NCBI RefSeq assembly: GCF_008152325.1
Contig: NZ_CP042243.1
Span: forward strand, 1,741,026-1,805,025
Direction of reading: 5' to 3'
Origin: Crassaminicella thermophila
GTDB lineage: Bacteria > Bacillota > Clostridia > Peptostreptococcales > Thermotaleaceae
Length of the DNA: 64,000 nucleotides
Part shown: positions 26,407 to 35,371 of the stretch, one piece after another
Layout: every line of letters starts with the position of its first letter
Position numbering within the stretch: position 1 is the first letter of the stretch
The notes under the pieces: generated by a model
Database searches by the model: none
Told to the model about the DNA's origin: nothing
What the model saw: the letters and a program-made list of their open reading frames with translations, nothing else
Made by a program: the position numbers and the translations under genes

Positions 26407-26479
26407 GGCATAAACCAATAGACGGAAACACTCTTTTTTCCATCTAGTAGGTTTACGCCTGATGAATCAGTAACACACC
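26407..26479 (-). promoter_or_regulatory. RAT antiterminator with overlapping terminator before nagE
   Basis: Minus strand 26479-26450 matches the BglG/GlcT-family ribonucleic antitermination target, with GGTGTGTTACTG, a short loop and CAGGCGTAAACC. Its 3' half (GGCGTAAACC) also forms the 5' arm of a long terminator with GGTTTATGCC (26416-26407), followed by TTTTGTT. Binding of the antiterminator protein to the RAT should block the terminator and let nagE-A-B-EIIA be transcribed. Confidence 0.92.
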
Positions 26480-26486
26480 TAATTTA

Positions 26487-27329
26487 TCATTTAGTTTTCA
26501 ATCTTTCTATATGAATTGCCATATAACCAAGTTCCTGCTCTGGAACTTCTAATTCATACTCTTCTTCTATTTTTATCTTGATTTTTTTGATTATTTCAAA
26601 AGAATCCTTAAACTGCTCCTTTATATTCTCTAAAAGAGGATTTTCTATACATATATTATTTTTTATTCTATCTAAAGCACCTTGCAAATGGTTTATTAGT
26701 CTTTTATAATTAAAATCTGTCTTATTTAAATTAATCTTTAGTCCATCTTCAATTATTTCAATTATCTCATTTAAAATTCTAGCATTTTTCATGGTTTCTT
26801 TTACATTGATATTTTTCCTAGCAGACTGAAGGTGCATTGCTATAAAGCCTATCTCTCCATAGCCTAAATCTACATTTAAAATCTCCTTTATCATTTGTAT
26901 TCCTTTAGAAGCAATCTCAAATTCATCTGGATATAAAATTTTAATTTCATCAATAAACGGATTGATTATTTCAAGGCCTGATTTTACACGCTCAATTGCA
27001 AAGCCTATATGATCTGTTAATAAAATATGAATATGTGTATTTAAATCTCCTAATTTCATTTCTGCCATATCTATAATTTTTTCACTTATTTCTATAATCT
27101 TACAATCTATTTGCTTTACTAATCTAAAATATTCATTTTTTACATTTTCATCATAAGCAACAAAAGATCTTTCTATTTTATCTTCTGAAATATACACCTT
27201 CTTATTTTCCTTTTTTCCAAAACCTATACCTGTACCCATAAGTATAGTATCTTCTTTATTTTTAAAATCATAAGCTAATATAATGTTATTATTTAATATC
27301 TTTAATATTCTAAAATTCTTTTTGTTCAA
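26487..27329 (-). CDS. BglG/GlcT-family transcriptional antiterminator
   Basis: A 280-aa RNA-binding antiterminator. An N-terminal CAT domain (about residues 1-55, with ILNNNIILAYD and GTGIGFGKK) is followed by two PRD domains. Conserved histidines for PTS phosphorylation are in NTHIHILLTDHIGFA and GFIAMHLQSAR (PRD1), and in LINHLQGAL and GYMAIHIERL (PRD2). The start is TTG at 27329, with GGGAGGG 6 nt upstream. Nearly identical RATs precede this gene and nagE, so it probably controls both itself and the nag operon according to GlcNAc supply. Confidence 0.92.
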   Translation of the reverse strand: MNKKNFRILKILNNNIILAYDFKNKEDTILMGTGIGFGKKENKKVYISEDKIERSFVAYDENVKNEYFRLVKQIDCKIIEISEKIIDMAEMKLGDLNTHIHILLTDHIGFAIERVKSGLEIINPFIDEIKILYPDEFEIASKGIQMIKEILNVDLGYGEIGFIAMHLQSARKNINVKETMKNARILNEIIEIIEDGLKINLNKTDFNYKRLINHLQGALDRIKNNICIENPLLENIKEQFKDSFEIIKKIKIKIEEEYELEVPEQELGYMAIHIERLKTK

Positions 27330-27362
27330 TATGATCCCTCCCGTATAGACTATGAAAACAAA

Positions 27363-27440
27363 AAAGACGCAAACTTATATGCAAATACAATCGCTTTTGT
27401 ATTTGTATATAGGTTTACGCCTGCTTTGCAGTAACACACC
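27363..27440 (-). promoter_or_regulatory. RAT antiterminator with overlapping terminator before the antiterminator gene
   Basis: The RAT (minus strand 27440-27412) differs from the nagE copy mainly in its loop. The overlapping terminator pairs a roughly 22-nt arm starting at CGTAAACC with 27389-27368 and ends in TCTTTTTT. The regulator therefore feeds back on its own synthesis. Confidence 0.93.
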
Positions 27441-27468
27441 TAACTTATCATTTAGTTTTTATAGATAA

Positions 27469-27498
27469 ATGATAACACAATAAGAAAACGTTTGTCAA
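27469..27498 (-). promoter_or_regulatory. Sigma-A promoter of the nag regulon
   Basis: A perfect -35 TTGACA (27498-27493), 18-nt spacer and TATCAT (27474-27469). The spacer holds AACGTTTTC, a partial CcpA cre core, so catabolite control is possible but unproven. Confidence 0.75.
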
Positions 27499-27629
27499 GC
27501 ATACTTTTTATAGAAATTATATGTATATATGTATTCATTATCCTATTTTTATTCATATATAAGCCTAATATTAATCATCGTTAAAAACACGCTATATTCC
27601 TATTTTCCTAGATTCAGCATAACTAAAAA

Positions 27630-27660
27630 ACAATTCTCAATCATACTTTTTGAGAATTGT
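27630..27660 (-). terminator. Terminator after the M15 peptidase gene
   Basis: ACAATTCTCA pairs with TGAGAATTGT around an 11-nt loop. On the minus strand it is followed by TTTTTTAG. It separates this gene from the nag leader. Confidence 0.8.
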
Positions 27661-27678
27661 CTTTTAACAAAATATAAC

Positions 27679-28614
27679 TTATTTACTCAATCCTTTCTCA
27701 ATTATCTGAATATAGCTTTTTATAGTAGGATCTTCATAAGGTACTCCATCATACCATGGCTTTTTATAGTTAGTTTTGTCTGAAAAATATCTAGACTTTA
27801 TAATAAGCTCTGGTCGATATTCAAAATGCAATATATCAAAATGACCCCATTTTCCTCCCCATATAAAATTATTTTTCTCAAATATCTTAACAATTTCCTT
27901 TGGATAAGAAGCTAATCTCTTTTGACCATCTTCACGCGAAGCCCATTTCCAATAATCTTTTTTATCTCTTTTAAGATCAATAGCTATTCCAAAGGCATGA
28001 GGACTTAATCGATTAGTTCCTGCAATATAACGATAGTTAAAAGTCCCGCTTGTTGGAAATACAAAAGAATAAATATCTTTCCGCTTCTTCATCAATATCA
28101 TAAGTTCTTTCATAACTTTTTGTAAGGAATCAGCAGCATTATTTTTTCGATTAAATGGGTAATATTTATAACCTACCTTCACTCCTACAAGATTAGACTT
28201 TATTTGTTCTTTTGAATTACCATAAACCTCTTTTAGTAATCCATAAACTCTTATACGACCTGGATTTAAAGTTTTTCTCATTAAATTTTTAATAGAATAA
28301 ATAGGATAAATCTGCTGCATCATGTCTTGTAAATCTGGATTGGATAACTTCTCGTTAAGATTCTTCCTCCTTTTATCATCGTAAAGAATTCTCTTTCCTG
28401 ATTTCGTTACTATATATATTTTGTTATCTTTTTCCCTTTCTACATCTTTAATATATTCTGGATATGCCATCATTAATGATAAAAGATCTTGTTTCATGAT
28501 TATATTATATATCCTGTTACGCTCATCCATAGATGTAATATTTTGCAATGATTCTTTTTGTATACACCCTGTAAATAAAACTATACACATCAACATTATA
28601 ATCATCTTCTTCAT
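27679..28614 (-). CDS. M15 family peptidase (D,D-carboxypeptidase-like) lipoprotein
   Basis: A 311-aa exported zinc peptidase of the VanY/M15 type, expected to trim peptidoglycan stem peptides outside the membrane. The signal peptide ends in the lipobox VLFTGC. The zinc motif SPHAFGIAID (SxHxxGxAxD) is present near residue 228, and the second signature WGHFDILHFEYRPEL supplies the catalytic Asp/Glu and last His. The region between has the expected SGTFNYRYIAGT. ATG 28614 was chosen over an ATG four codons earlier, because the latter abuts AGAAGGG. Confidence 0.85.
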   Translation of the reverse strand: MKKMIIMLMCIVLFTGCIQKESLQNITSMDERNRIYNIIMKQDLLSLMMAYPEYIKDVEREKDNKIYIVTKSGKRILYDDKRRKNLNEKLSNPDLQDMMQQIYPIYSIKNLMRKTLNPGRIRVYGLLKEVYGNSKEQIKSNLVGVKVGYKYYPFNRKNNAADSLQKVMKELMILMKKRKDIYSFVFPTSGTFNYRYIAGTNRLSPHAFGIAIDLKRDKKDYWKWASREDGQKRLASYPKEIVKIFEKNNFIWGGKWGHFDILHFEYRPELIIKSRYFSDKTNYKKPWYDGVPYEDPTIKSYIQIIEKGLSK

Positions 28615-28815
28615 AATTTCTTGCATCCCTTCTGTTTATTCTTATTATCCTATTTATTATATGCAAAATATTACATAAAAAATCTATCTTCGACACTTGA
28701 CTTTTTTATTAAAATTTTTATAATTATATTATTGAAATAAATTTTATTTACTAAAAACAACTTTATTCTAAAATAAATTACTATTTTAAAACCATATTAG
28801 AAAAGAGGAATGATA

Positions 28816-29634
28816 TTGGCAAAACAAACACAAAAAAAACTAAAATTATATGGGTTTAATAACTTAACAAAAACATTAAGCTTTAATATTTATGATATTT
28901 GTTATACAAAAACAGAAGAAGAACGCAAAAAATATATTGAGTATATTGATGAACAATACAATGCTGATAGACTAACCAAAATTTTAACCAATGTCACAGA
29001 AATAATAGGTGCAAGTGTTTTAAATGTTGCAAAACAAGATTATGATCCACAAGGAGCAAGTGTAACTTTATTAATCTCTGAAGAAGAAGTTCCTTTATAT
29101 GTGCTTGATCCTTCATGTAACAGAGGCATCATAAGTCCGATTCGCAAAAGTGTTGTAGGCCATTTAGATAAAAGTCATGTAACAGTTCATACTTACCCTG
29201 AAACCCATCCACAAAATAATATCAGTACATTTAGGGTAGATATTGATGTTTCTACTTGTGGTACCATTTCTCCTATAAATGCATTAAATTATCTAATTGA
29301 TAGCTTTGATTCAGATATTATTACCATTGATTATAGAGTAAGAGGTTTCACAAGAGATATTGATGGTAGAAAGCATTTTATCGATCATAAAATTAACTCT
29401 ATCCAAAATTACATTGATAAAAAAACAATTGATCGATATAGTCTAATCGATATGAATATCTATCAATCTAATATATTTCACACAAAAATGAAACTAAAAG
29501 ATATTAAACTAGATAACTATTTATTTGAAATAAGTGAAGAAGATTTAACAGAAGAAGAACGAAAAGATATTATTCAGAAACTAGATAAAGAAATGACAGA
29601 AATATTTTATGGAAAAAATATTCCAAATGTATAA
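28816..29634 (+). CDS. speD: S-adenosylmethionine decarboxylase SpeD
   Basis: A 272-aa pro-enzyme that cleaves itself to make a pyruvoyl group and decarboxylates S-adenosylmethionine for spermidine synthesis. The processing site is in [15 protein letters not shown] (the Ser becomes pyruvoyl). The N-terminus [16 protein letters not shown] matches the longer gamma-proteobacterial/Clostridia type. The start is TTG at 28816, with GAGG seven nt upstream; an ATG at 28810 is one nt from that site. No speE or other polyamine gene lies nearby in the window. Confidence 0.94.
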   Translation: MAKQTQKKLKLYGFNNLTKTLSFNIYDICYTKTEEERKKYIEYIDEQYNADRLTKILTNVTEIIGASVLNVAKQDYDPQGASVTLLISEEEVPLYVLDPSCNRGIISPIRKSVVGHLDKSHVTVHTYPETHPQNNISTFRVDIDVSTCGTISPINALNYLIDSFDSDIITIDYRVRGFTRDIDGRKHFIDHKINSIQNYIDKKTIDRYSLIDMNIYQSNIFHTKMKLKDIKLDNYLFEISEEDLTEEERKDIIQKLDKEMTEIFYGKNIPNV

Positions 29635-29642
29635 TTTTTTAG

Positions 29643-29678
29643 AAAAGGGACTCAGAAAATATCTGATTCCCTTTTTTT
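29643..29678 (+). terminator. Terminator after speD
   Basis: AAGGGACTCAGA pairs with TCTGATTCCCTT (one mismatch), followed by seven T residues. Confidence 0.88.
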
Positions 29679-29734
29679 CAGAGATATTCTATGATAATAA
29701 TCTTTCTACCCTATAAATCTGGGTTTGCATAATT

Positions 29735-30976
29735 TTATTGAACTTTTTCTTTTATTTTAATACCCTCTTCTAAGTCTTTATATGGAGATAATACAATCTT
29801 TTCTCCTTCATTCAATCCTGATACAATCTCTGTCCTATCTTCTCCTTCTACTCCAACTTTAACTTTCTTCAAAATAGCTGTATTGTTTTCAATAGCAAAT
29901 ACATAATTCCCATCTTTATACGTAAAAATTGAACGATCAGGAACGAATAATACGTCTTGTTTCGTCCATAGAATAATTTTTACATCTACTTCATATCCTA
30001 CTTTTAATTTAGATAGATCTACATTATTTTCAGTAAAATCTATTTCAACTTTTACTCTCTTTTGTTCTATTCCTAAATCAGATGATTTGCTGAATGCTTT
30101 TGGATGGATTTTGCTTACGTAACCCTTGCCTTGAAAATTTAAATCATCACTATATATCATTACAGGCATTCCTTCTTGAATATTCCCTATTTCACTAACT
30201 AATATATCTGTCTCTAAATATAATTTATCTACATCTCCTATTTCTAAAATTTTAGTTCCTGGCTGCATATATTGTCCTTCTTTTGAATAAATTTCTAAAA
30301 CAACCCCATCTACAGGAGCCTTAATCATCTTATCTTCTCTATTCTTCTTCAAAAGATCTATTTGATATTTTAGTTCCTCAATCTGTCCTTCATATTGTTT
30401 CTTAATATGATTAGAAACCCCTTTTTCTAAAAGAGCTAATTCATTTTCTGCAATCTTTAAGGATTGTTCCTTTAAAGAAAGTTCCTTTAAAGTGCGCTTA
30501 TACGTATCAAAGCTTACTGCTCCTTTTTCATAAAGCTTTTTATAATTCTCTGCATTCCTTTTTGCCTCTTCTAAATTCACTTTTGCAGAAGTAACCTTTG
30601 CCTTCATTTGATTAATTTTTTCTTTATCTGCAGGTTTTATAGCTTCCTCAAAAGCAGCCAGTAAACTTTTAAGCTTTGCCTCTAACCCCTTAATTTGAAT
30701 ATCTATTTCCTTAGTATCTGATTTCGCTAGTAAATCTCCCTTTTTTATAAGATCTCCTACTTCTACATTGATTTCCTTCATTTCATTTGTTCCTTTTGCA
30801 TAGACTACTCTTTGATTTCTTGATTTTACAATAGCCATCTCATCAACATACGCTGATATATCCCCTCTTTTTACGGTAAAAATTTCTGCTTCAATTGTTT
30901 TTGCATCATTACCCATATATACCATGATACTTATTACAACAATTATAATTACTATAATAATTTTTTTCTTCATCAT
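29735..30976 (-). CDS. Efflux adaptor (membrane fusion protein, MacA/HlyD-like)
   Basis: A 413-aa single-pass membrane-anchored adaptor for an ABC exporter. It has an N-terminal helix (about residues 4-20), a first lipoyl half with VEVGDLIKKGDLLAKSD, and a long coiled-coil hairpin at residues 75-215, rich in Lys/Glu/Leu. The second lipoyl half, MIKAPVDGVVLEIYSKEGQYMQPG, and beta-barrel domains follow. Last of a three-gene operon behind the ATPase and FtsX-type permease, it likely links the pump to an extracellular cargo. Cargo is unknown; peptides, lipids or antibiotics are typical. Confidence 0.9.
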   Translation of the reverse strand: MMKKKIIIVIIIVVISIMVYMGNDAKTIEAEIFTVKRGDISAYVDEMAIVKSRNQRVVYAKGTNEMKEINVEVGDLIKKGDLLAKSDTKEIDIQIKGLEAKLKSLLAAFEEAIKPADKEKINQMKAKVTSAKVNLEEAKRNAENYKKLYEKGAVSFDTYKRTLKELSLKEQSLKIAENELALLEKGVSNHIKKQYEGQIEELKYQIDLLKKNREDKMIKAPVDGVVLEIYSKEGQYMQPGTKILEIGDVDKLYLETDILVSEIGNIQEGMPVMIYSDDLNFQGKGYVSKIHPKAFSKSSDLGIEQKRVKVEIDFTENNVDLSKLKVGYEVDVKIILWTKQDVLFVPDRSIFTYKDGNYVFAIENNTAILKKVKVGVEGEDRTEIVSGLNEGEKIVLSPYKDLEEGIKIKEKVQ

Positions 30977-30985
30977 TACACTCCT

Positions 30986-33337
30986 TTACGAAATTCTGTT
31001 TTTTAAAGCTTCCATAAAGTCTAACCCATTTATTTTTCTTAAAGTAAATAGCTGAGACAAACTTACAAAAACAATTGTAAATATACCTGCAAATACATAA
31101 GTACTCAGCGCTACATCCGTATCTAATGTATATAACTCCGTATTAAAAGCCTGCATGATCGAATAAACCATATATTTTCCAATCGGTATGCCCATAATAA
31201 TTCCTAAAATAGTCATTATTCCATTTTCTTTAGAAATAATTCTATAGATTTCTTTCTTCGTAAATCCTAATACCCTTAAGGATGAAAATTCTAATCTTCT
31301 TTCAGAAATGCTCATTACCGTAGCATTATAGACGATTGCAAATCCTAATATTCCTGCAAACAAAATCATAATCCCAATTGAAAAAATAGTTAATTTCAAG
31401 AACTGTTTAAAAACATTTCTTGAATCTTCTAAAGACTTTATAGAAGTTATATTTTTGGCATTTTCCAACTTTTCCTTTACGTTATCATTAGTATCTAAAT
31501 ATACGCCTGTTATTAATTTTTTGTCTAATAACTTTGTATTCATTTGTTGTATATTCATATATGCATTGATCCCTAAACTTTGCTTAATAATCTCTTTTAC
31601 CTCTACATATATGTCTTCTCTATCCGGAATAAACGTTTTAATTTTTACCTGTTCTCCCTTTTTTACCCCTAAATATCGTGCTAAATTTTCAGATAATACA
31701 ATTCCTTTTTTAGGAATATCTATCTTTTTGTTCTTTAGGTTCACAAAATAATAAAATTCTGTATTTTTTTTAAGTCCAATCACAGTTACTACCTTAGATT
31801 TCCATCCATAAACAATTTCAAATGGATATTCTATTTTAGGTTCAATCTTATCTGTCTCAACTATATGGGTAATATCATTGATCACTTTCATATGCATAGG
31901 TCTGCTAAAATTTATATTATAGTCCATTCTTTGAAACGTACCATAGTGTGTATGAAATATTTTTATAAACAAATGATTTTGATGAAGGGGTATTAAAGTA
32001 ATAGCATAAGTTAAAGCAATTCCAAATGTAATAAATACAAACCTTTTTTTATTCCTAAAAATATCCCTCAATACTATTTTCCAACTAAAAGAAATTCTTT
32101 CCCATAATATGATGATCTTTTCTAACCAAATACTTTTTCCAACCTTAGGTGCTTCCGGACGCATAGATTCAGCTGGTAAAATATTGAGTACTTTTCTTGC
32201 TCCTAATAATCCTGAAATAATACAAAAAACTGATGAGATAAAAACAGCTAAAAACATATATCTATAATAAAAATTTATCTTTAACATAGGTATATTGTAA
32301 AATTGAATATACAATTTTGTCATATATCCTGATAAAACCATCCCAAAAACTGTTCCAATAATCGCACCAATAATGCCAATCATCAAGGCATATTTAGTAT
32401 AATGAAAAATAATTTGAACATTATTAAACCCTAGGGCCTTTAATACACCAATCGCCATTCTATCGTTTTTTACAGTTTTTGATACCATAACACCAATAAT
32501 AATAGCTGCTACGCCTAAAAATACTAAAGGGATAGTATTTGATGATTTTTTCAATTGACTAATTTCCTCAGAGATCATTCTATTACTTAGTTGCTCCTCT
32601 TTTGTTATAATTCTTTTTACTCCATATCTCTTTAATATCTTTTCTAATTTTTTCTTTATTTTCTCTACATCATATTCAGATTTAGCCTGTATAACAATTT
32701 CATTGTAACTATCTTCAAACCCAAAACTCTGTTGTGCAAACTTATTTGAAACAAACAAGACACCAAACTTCCCTGGTTCAGGTAAAAGACTTTGTTCATC
32801 CTCCATCAAATAAATATATTCAGGACTTGCTACGATTCCTTTTACTTTAAGATTATACTCTTTTCCATCTATTTGAAGTTTTAGTATTTGATTTAGCTTA
32901 ATTTTTCTTGCCTTAGCAAACTGCTCAAGAACCATTACATCTTTAATTTCACTGCTTATATATGCACCTTCCTTCATAAAAAGAGAATTAATAGTTTCAT
33001 CTTTATCAGGTATGGATATTACTCTTACATTTACCTTCTCCTTTTCATTTTCAACCTTTAATGGAACATCAAATACAACTCTTCCTGCTACCCTTTTTAT
33101 TCCATTTATATTTTCTAGATTTTTTACATCCTTTTGGGGAATTTTCACTACTTTCACATAAATATCTGCAAAATTTGTAACATGATAATAATCCTTTAAG
33201 GTCCTTCCCATATTAATGGCTGCTGCACTTAGAGCAGTATAAAACATAAGTCCTACGATAACTAATGCTGTTATGGCTAGAAACTGTCCCTTTGATTTTT
33301 TCATAAACCTTAAAAGCCTCACATCTAATTTATGCAT
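30986..33337 (-). CDS. ABC transporter permease, FtsX/MacB family (two FtsX domains)
   Basis: A 783-aa membrane protein with an N-terminal helix (FLAITALVIVGLMFYTALSAAA), a large extracytoplasmic MacB-PCD-like domain, and an FtsX domain with three helices around residues 270-390. A second extracytoplasmic domain and a C-terminal FtsX domain (from about 655) with SERRLEFSSLRVLGFTKKEI follow. Such permeases usually work mechanically rather than as classic channels. The ATG at 33337 overlaps the ATPase stop (TAATG); an in-frame GTG two codons earlier is less likely. It partners the ATPase upstream and the adaptor downstream. Confidence 0.9.
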   Translation of the reverse strand: MHKLDVRLLRFMKKSKGQFLAITALVIVGLMFYTALSAAAINMGRTLKDYYHVTNFADIYVKVVKIPQKDVKNLENINGIKRVAGRVVFDVPLKVENEKEKVNVRVISIPDKDETINSLFMKEGAYISSEIKDVMVLEQFAKARKIKLNQILKLQIDGKEYNLKVKGIVASPEYIYLMEDEQSLLPEPGKFGVLFVSNKFAQQSFGFEDSYNEIVIQAKSEYDVEKIKKKLEKILKRYGVKRIITKEEQLSNRMISEEISQLKKSSNTIPLVFLGVAAIIIGVMVSKTVKNDRMAIGVLKALGFNNVQIIFHYTKYALMIGIIGAIIGTVFGMVLSGYMTKLYIQFYNIPMLKINFYYRYMFLAVFISSVFCIISGLLGARKVLNILPAESMRPEAPKVGKSIWLEKIIILWERISFSWKIVLRDIFRNKKRFVFITFGIALTYAITLIPLHQNHLFIKIFHTHYGTFQRMDYNINFSRPMHMKVINDITHIVETDKIEPKIEYPFEIVYGWKSKVVTVIGLKKNTEFYYFVNLKNKKIDIPKKGIVLSENLARYLGVKKGEQVKIKTFIPDREDIYVEVKEIIKQSLGINAYMNIQQMNTKLLDKKLITGVYLDTNDNVKEKLENAKNITSIKSLEDSRNVFKQFLKLTIFSIGIMILFAGILGFAIVYNATVMSISERRLEFSSLRVLGFTKKEIYRIISKENGIMTILGIIMGIPIGKYMVYSIMQAFNTELYTLDTDVALSTYVFAGIFTIVFVSLSQLFTLRKINGLDFMEALKNRIS

Positions 33338-34047
33338 TACCACTCAATCCTTTCAGGGGATACAAGATTTAGATTAATTTTATTTTCAATAATTTTGCCG
33401 CTTCTCATTCTAATAACTCGATCAGCCATATTAGCTATAGATGCATTGTGCGTTATAACAATGGTTGTTTTTTTGTATTCCTTATTAATCTTACTTAAAA
33501 GAGATAATATAGAAATACCTGTCTTAAAATCCAATGCTCCTGTTGGTTCATCACACAAAAGCAATAAAGGATTTTTCGCTACAGCTCTTGCTATTGCAAC
33601 TCTTTGTTGTTCCCCCCCACTCAATTGCGATGGAAAATGGTATTTCCTATCACAAAGTCCAATATCCTCTAAAATATGATCTATATTCAATGGATTTTTA
33701 CATATTTCTGTAGCTAGTTCGACATTTTCTCTAGCAGTTAAATTTGCCATTAGATTATAAAATTGAAATACAAACCCAATTTTATTTCTCCTATACATAG
33801 TCAATCTCTTTTCATCAAATGCTGTAATTTCTTCATCTTCTAAGAATACTTGCCCAGCTGTAGGTTTATCCATCCCTCCTAAAATATTTAATAAGGTACT
33901 TTTTCCTGAACCACTAGGCCCTAAAATAACAACAAATTCTCCTTTATATATTTCAAAAGTAATATCTTGTAAAGCTTTTACTTTAACTTCACCCATTTGA
34001 TAATATTTGCTTAGCTTATTTATCCTCATTAAAACTTCTTTCTTCAT
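33337..34047 (-). CDS. ABC transporter ATP-binding protein, MacB/LolD type
   Basis: A 236-aa ATPase for the adjacent FtsX-type permease. Walker A GPSGSGKSTLLN, Q-loop FVFQFYNL, signature LSGGEQQRVAIARA, Walker B LLLCDEPTGALD and H-loop VITHN are intact. GGGGTGAATCA precedes the ATG. It is first gene of the operon ATPase-permease-adaptor. The order and overlap show one coupled exporter. Confidence 0.94.
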   Translation of the reverse strand: MKKEVLMRINKLSKYYQMGEVKVKALQDITFEIYKGEFVVILGPSGSGKSTLLNILGGMDKPTAGQVFLEDEEITAFDEKRLTMYRRNKIGFVFQFYNLMANLTARENVELATEICKNPLNIDHILEDIGLCDRKYHFPSQLSGGEQQRVAIARAVAKNPLLLLCDEPTGALDFKTGISILSLLSKINKEYKKTTIVITHNASIANMADRVIRMRSGKIIENKINLNLVSPERIEW

Positions 34048-34177
34048 TGATTCACCCCTTATCTAGCTTGTCCATATGAAATAAATTTCTTAAAAATCTT
34101 TATATTATTTTACTTTCATTATAACTTTATTTTCATCATATTAAAAATATCCATCGTATATTCTATATAAAACAAAA

Positions 34178-34210
34178 CACCCTTCATATATAAATATGAT
34201 TCAAAGGGTG
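34178..34210 (-). terminator. Possible terminator after the DHHW gene
   Basis: CACCCTT pairs with AAGGGTG around a loop that contains a second short ATAT pairing; it lies 20 nt past the stop codon. Confidence 0.5.
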
Positions 34211-34229
34211 ATTTAACCATACATTCTAT

Positions 34230-35357
34230 TTATTTTTTCAAGCAATGCATATTTTCATCTGCTGAAAACATTGCTAGATTGTACAAAAATAAAACTTCTT
34301 TGATCTTATGATCTTTGATATAGTTATAAACATCCATCTTATAATATCTTAAATCGATTACGTGAATCTCTTCATAGTGATTCACTAAAAATGGAATAAA
34401 ACAGTGGGCATAAGAATCTTTAATAATTGCTATCTTCTTATTGTTTTTTACACTTGTTTTTATTTTTACTAAAGAATGGTTTCCATCTAAAAACATGGCA
34501 TACTTATCTTTCTTATCTAAATGCTTAAATTCATATAACGTATCCGTATACTCATTATCGTCTAAATAAAATACCTCATATTTTATATCAAATAGGGGTT
34601 TGAAAATTTCAATAGAATCTGGAACAATATGTCTGTTATTAGCTTTTGAATAAAGAGTACCATAAAATGCATCACTAACCATTTCCGAATGAAAATCATT
34701 CATACCATATGGTTTTATTCCTAAATAGTTTGATAATACTTCATATGCATAATAAGCACCTCGCATTGTCCAATGGTGATCTGTTCTAAAATAAATGTAT
34801 TCATCTTTTTTATCCTTTAATCTATCATATACGTCTATAAATGTTACTCTTTGATTGATATTTTTCTTTATATATTTTATACTATTTAATTGATTGTATG
34901 GACTTGAAAAGATGGGTAATTTATCCTCATATATTTTTACTGAATTAGGAACGACTAACAGGTACATTGATATATTTGGCAACTTATTAGCAAATATATT
35001 TATACTCTCTATATTCTTCCTTAGTTGTTCATTCGCTTTTTTGTAATCTTCTAGCAAATATCCATCTTTACCAAAGTAAATCCCATTATTCTTTCCTCTT
35101 TTTGATAATCGTTCCATATCTGATTTGATAGATACCCAAAAGTTTTTAAACACAAATTGATCTGAAACGTATATCTCGAACCTTTCTGTGAACCTGCCTG
35201 AAATTATATTTTTTATTTTAAACTTTGGTAGCTGTGCTAACATACGATTCTCCGATTCTGAAAAACTATTATCAGGTGTTATTAGATTTAGAACAAATAT
35301 TCCAAATAAAAATGTTATAAACATTATGGTCATGATTTTATTTTTTGGTTGCGTCAT
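34230..35357 (-). CDS. DHHW family protein (AlgJ/AlgX-like O-acetylation protein)
   Basis: A 375-aa protein with one N-terminal membrane segment (about residues 8-26) and an extracellular SGNH-like domain. The DHHW motif is in FRTDHHWTMRGAYYAYE, and the nucleophile-type segment IAIIKDSYAHCFIPFL is near residue 315. Such proteins act with MBOAT acyltransferases to O-acetylate secreted or surface polysaccharides. It is directly downstream of an MBOAT gene (15 nt), forming the usual pair. The target glycan is unknown; no polymer synthesis genes are in the window. Confidence 0.88.
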   Translation of the reverse strand: MTQPKNKIMTIMFITFLFGIFVLNLITPDNSFSESENRMLAQLPKFKIKNIISGRFTERFEIYVSDQFVFKNFWVSIKSDMERLSKRGKNNGIYFGKDGYLLEDYKKANEQLRKNIESINIFANKLPNISMYLLVVPNSVKIYEDKLPIFSSPYNQLNSIKYIKKNINQRVTFIDVYDRLKDKKDEYIYFRTDHHWTMRGAYYAYEVLSNYLGIKPYGMNDFHSEMVSDAFYGTLYSKANNRHIVPDSIEIFKPLFDIKYEVFYLDDNEYTDTLYEFKHLDKKDKYAMFLDGNHSLVKIKTSVKNNKKIAIIKDSYAHCFIPFLVNHYEEIHVIDLRYYKMDVYNYIKDHKIKEVLFLYNLAMFSADENMHCLKK

Positions 35358-35371
35358 TTAAAACCACTTCC

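Noticed and set aside
27529-27783. Plus-strand ORF of 84 codons overlapping the end of the M15 peptidase gene
   Set aside because: It crosses a terminator and runs antisense into a well-supported gene; no start signal.
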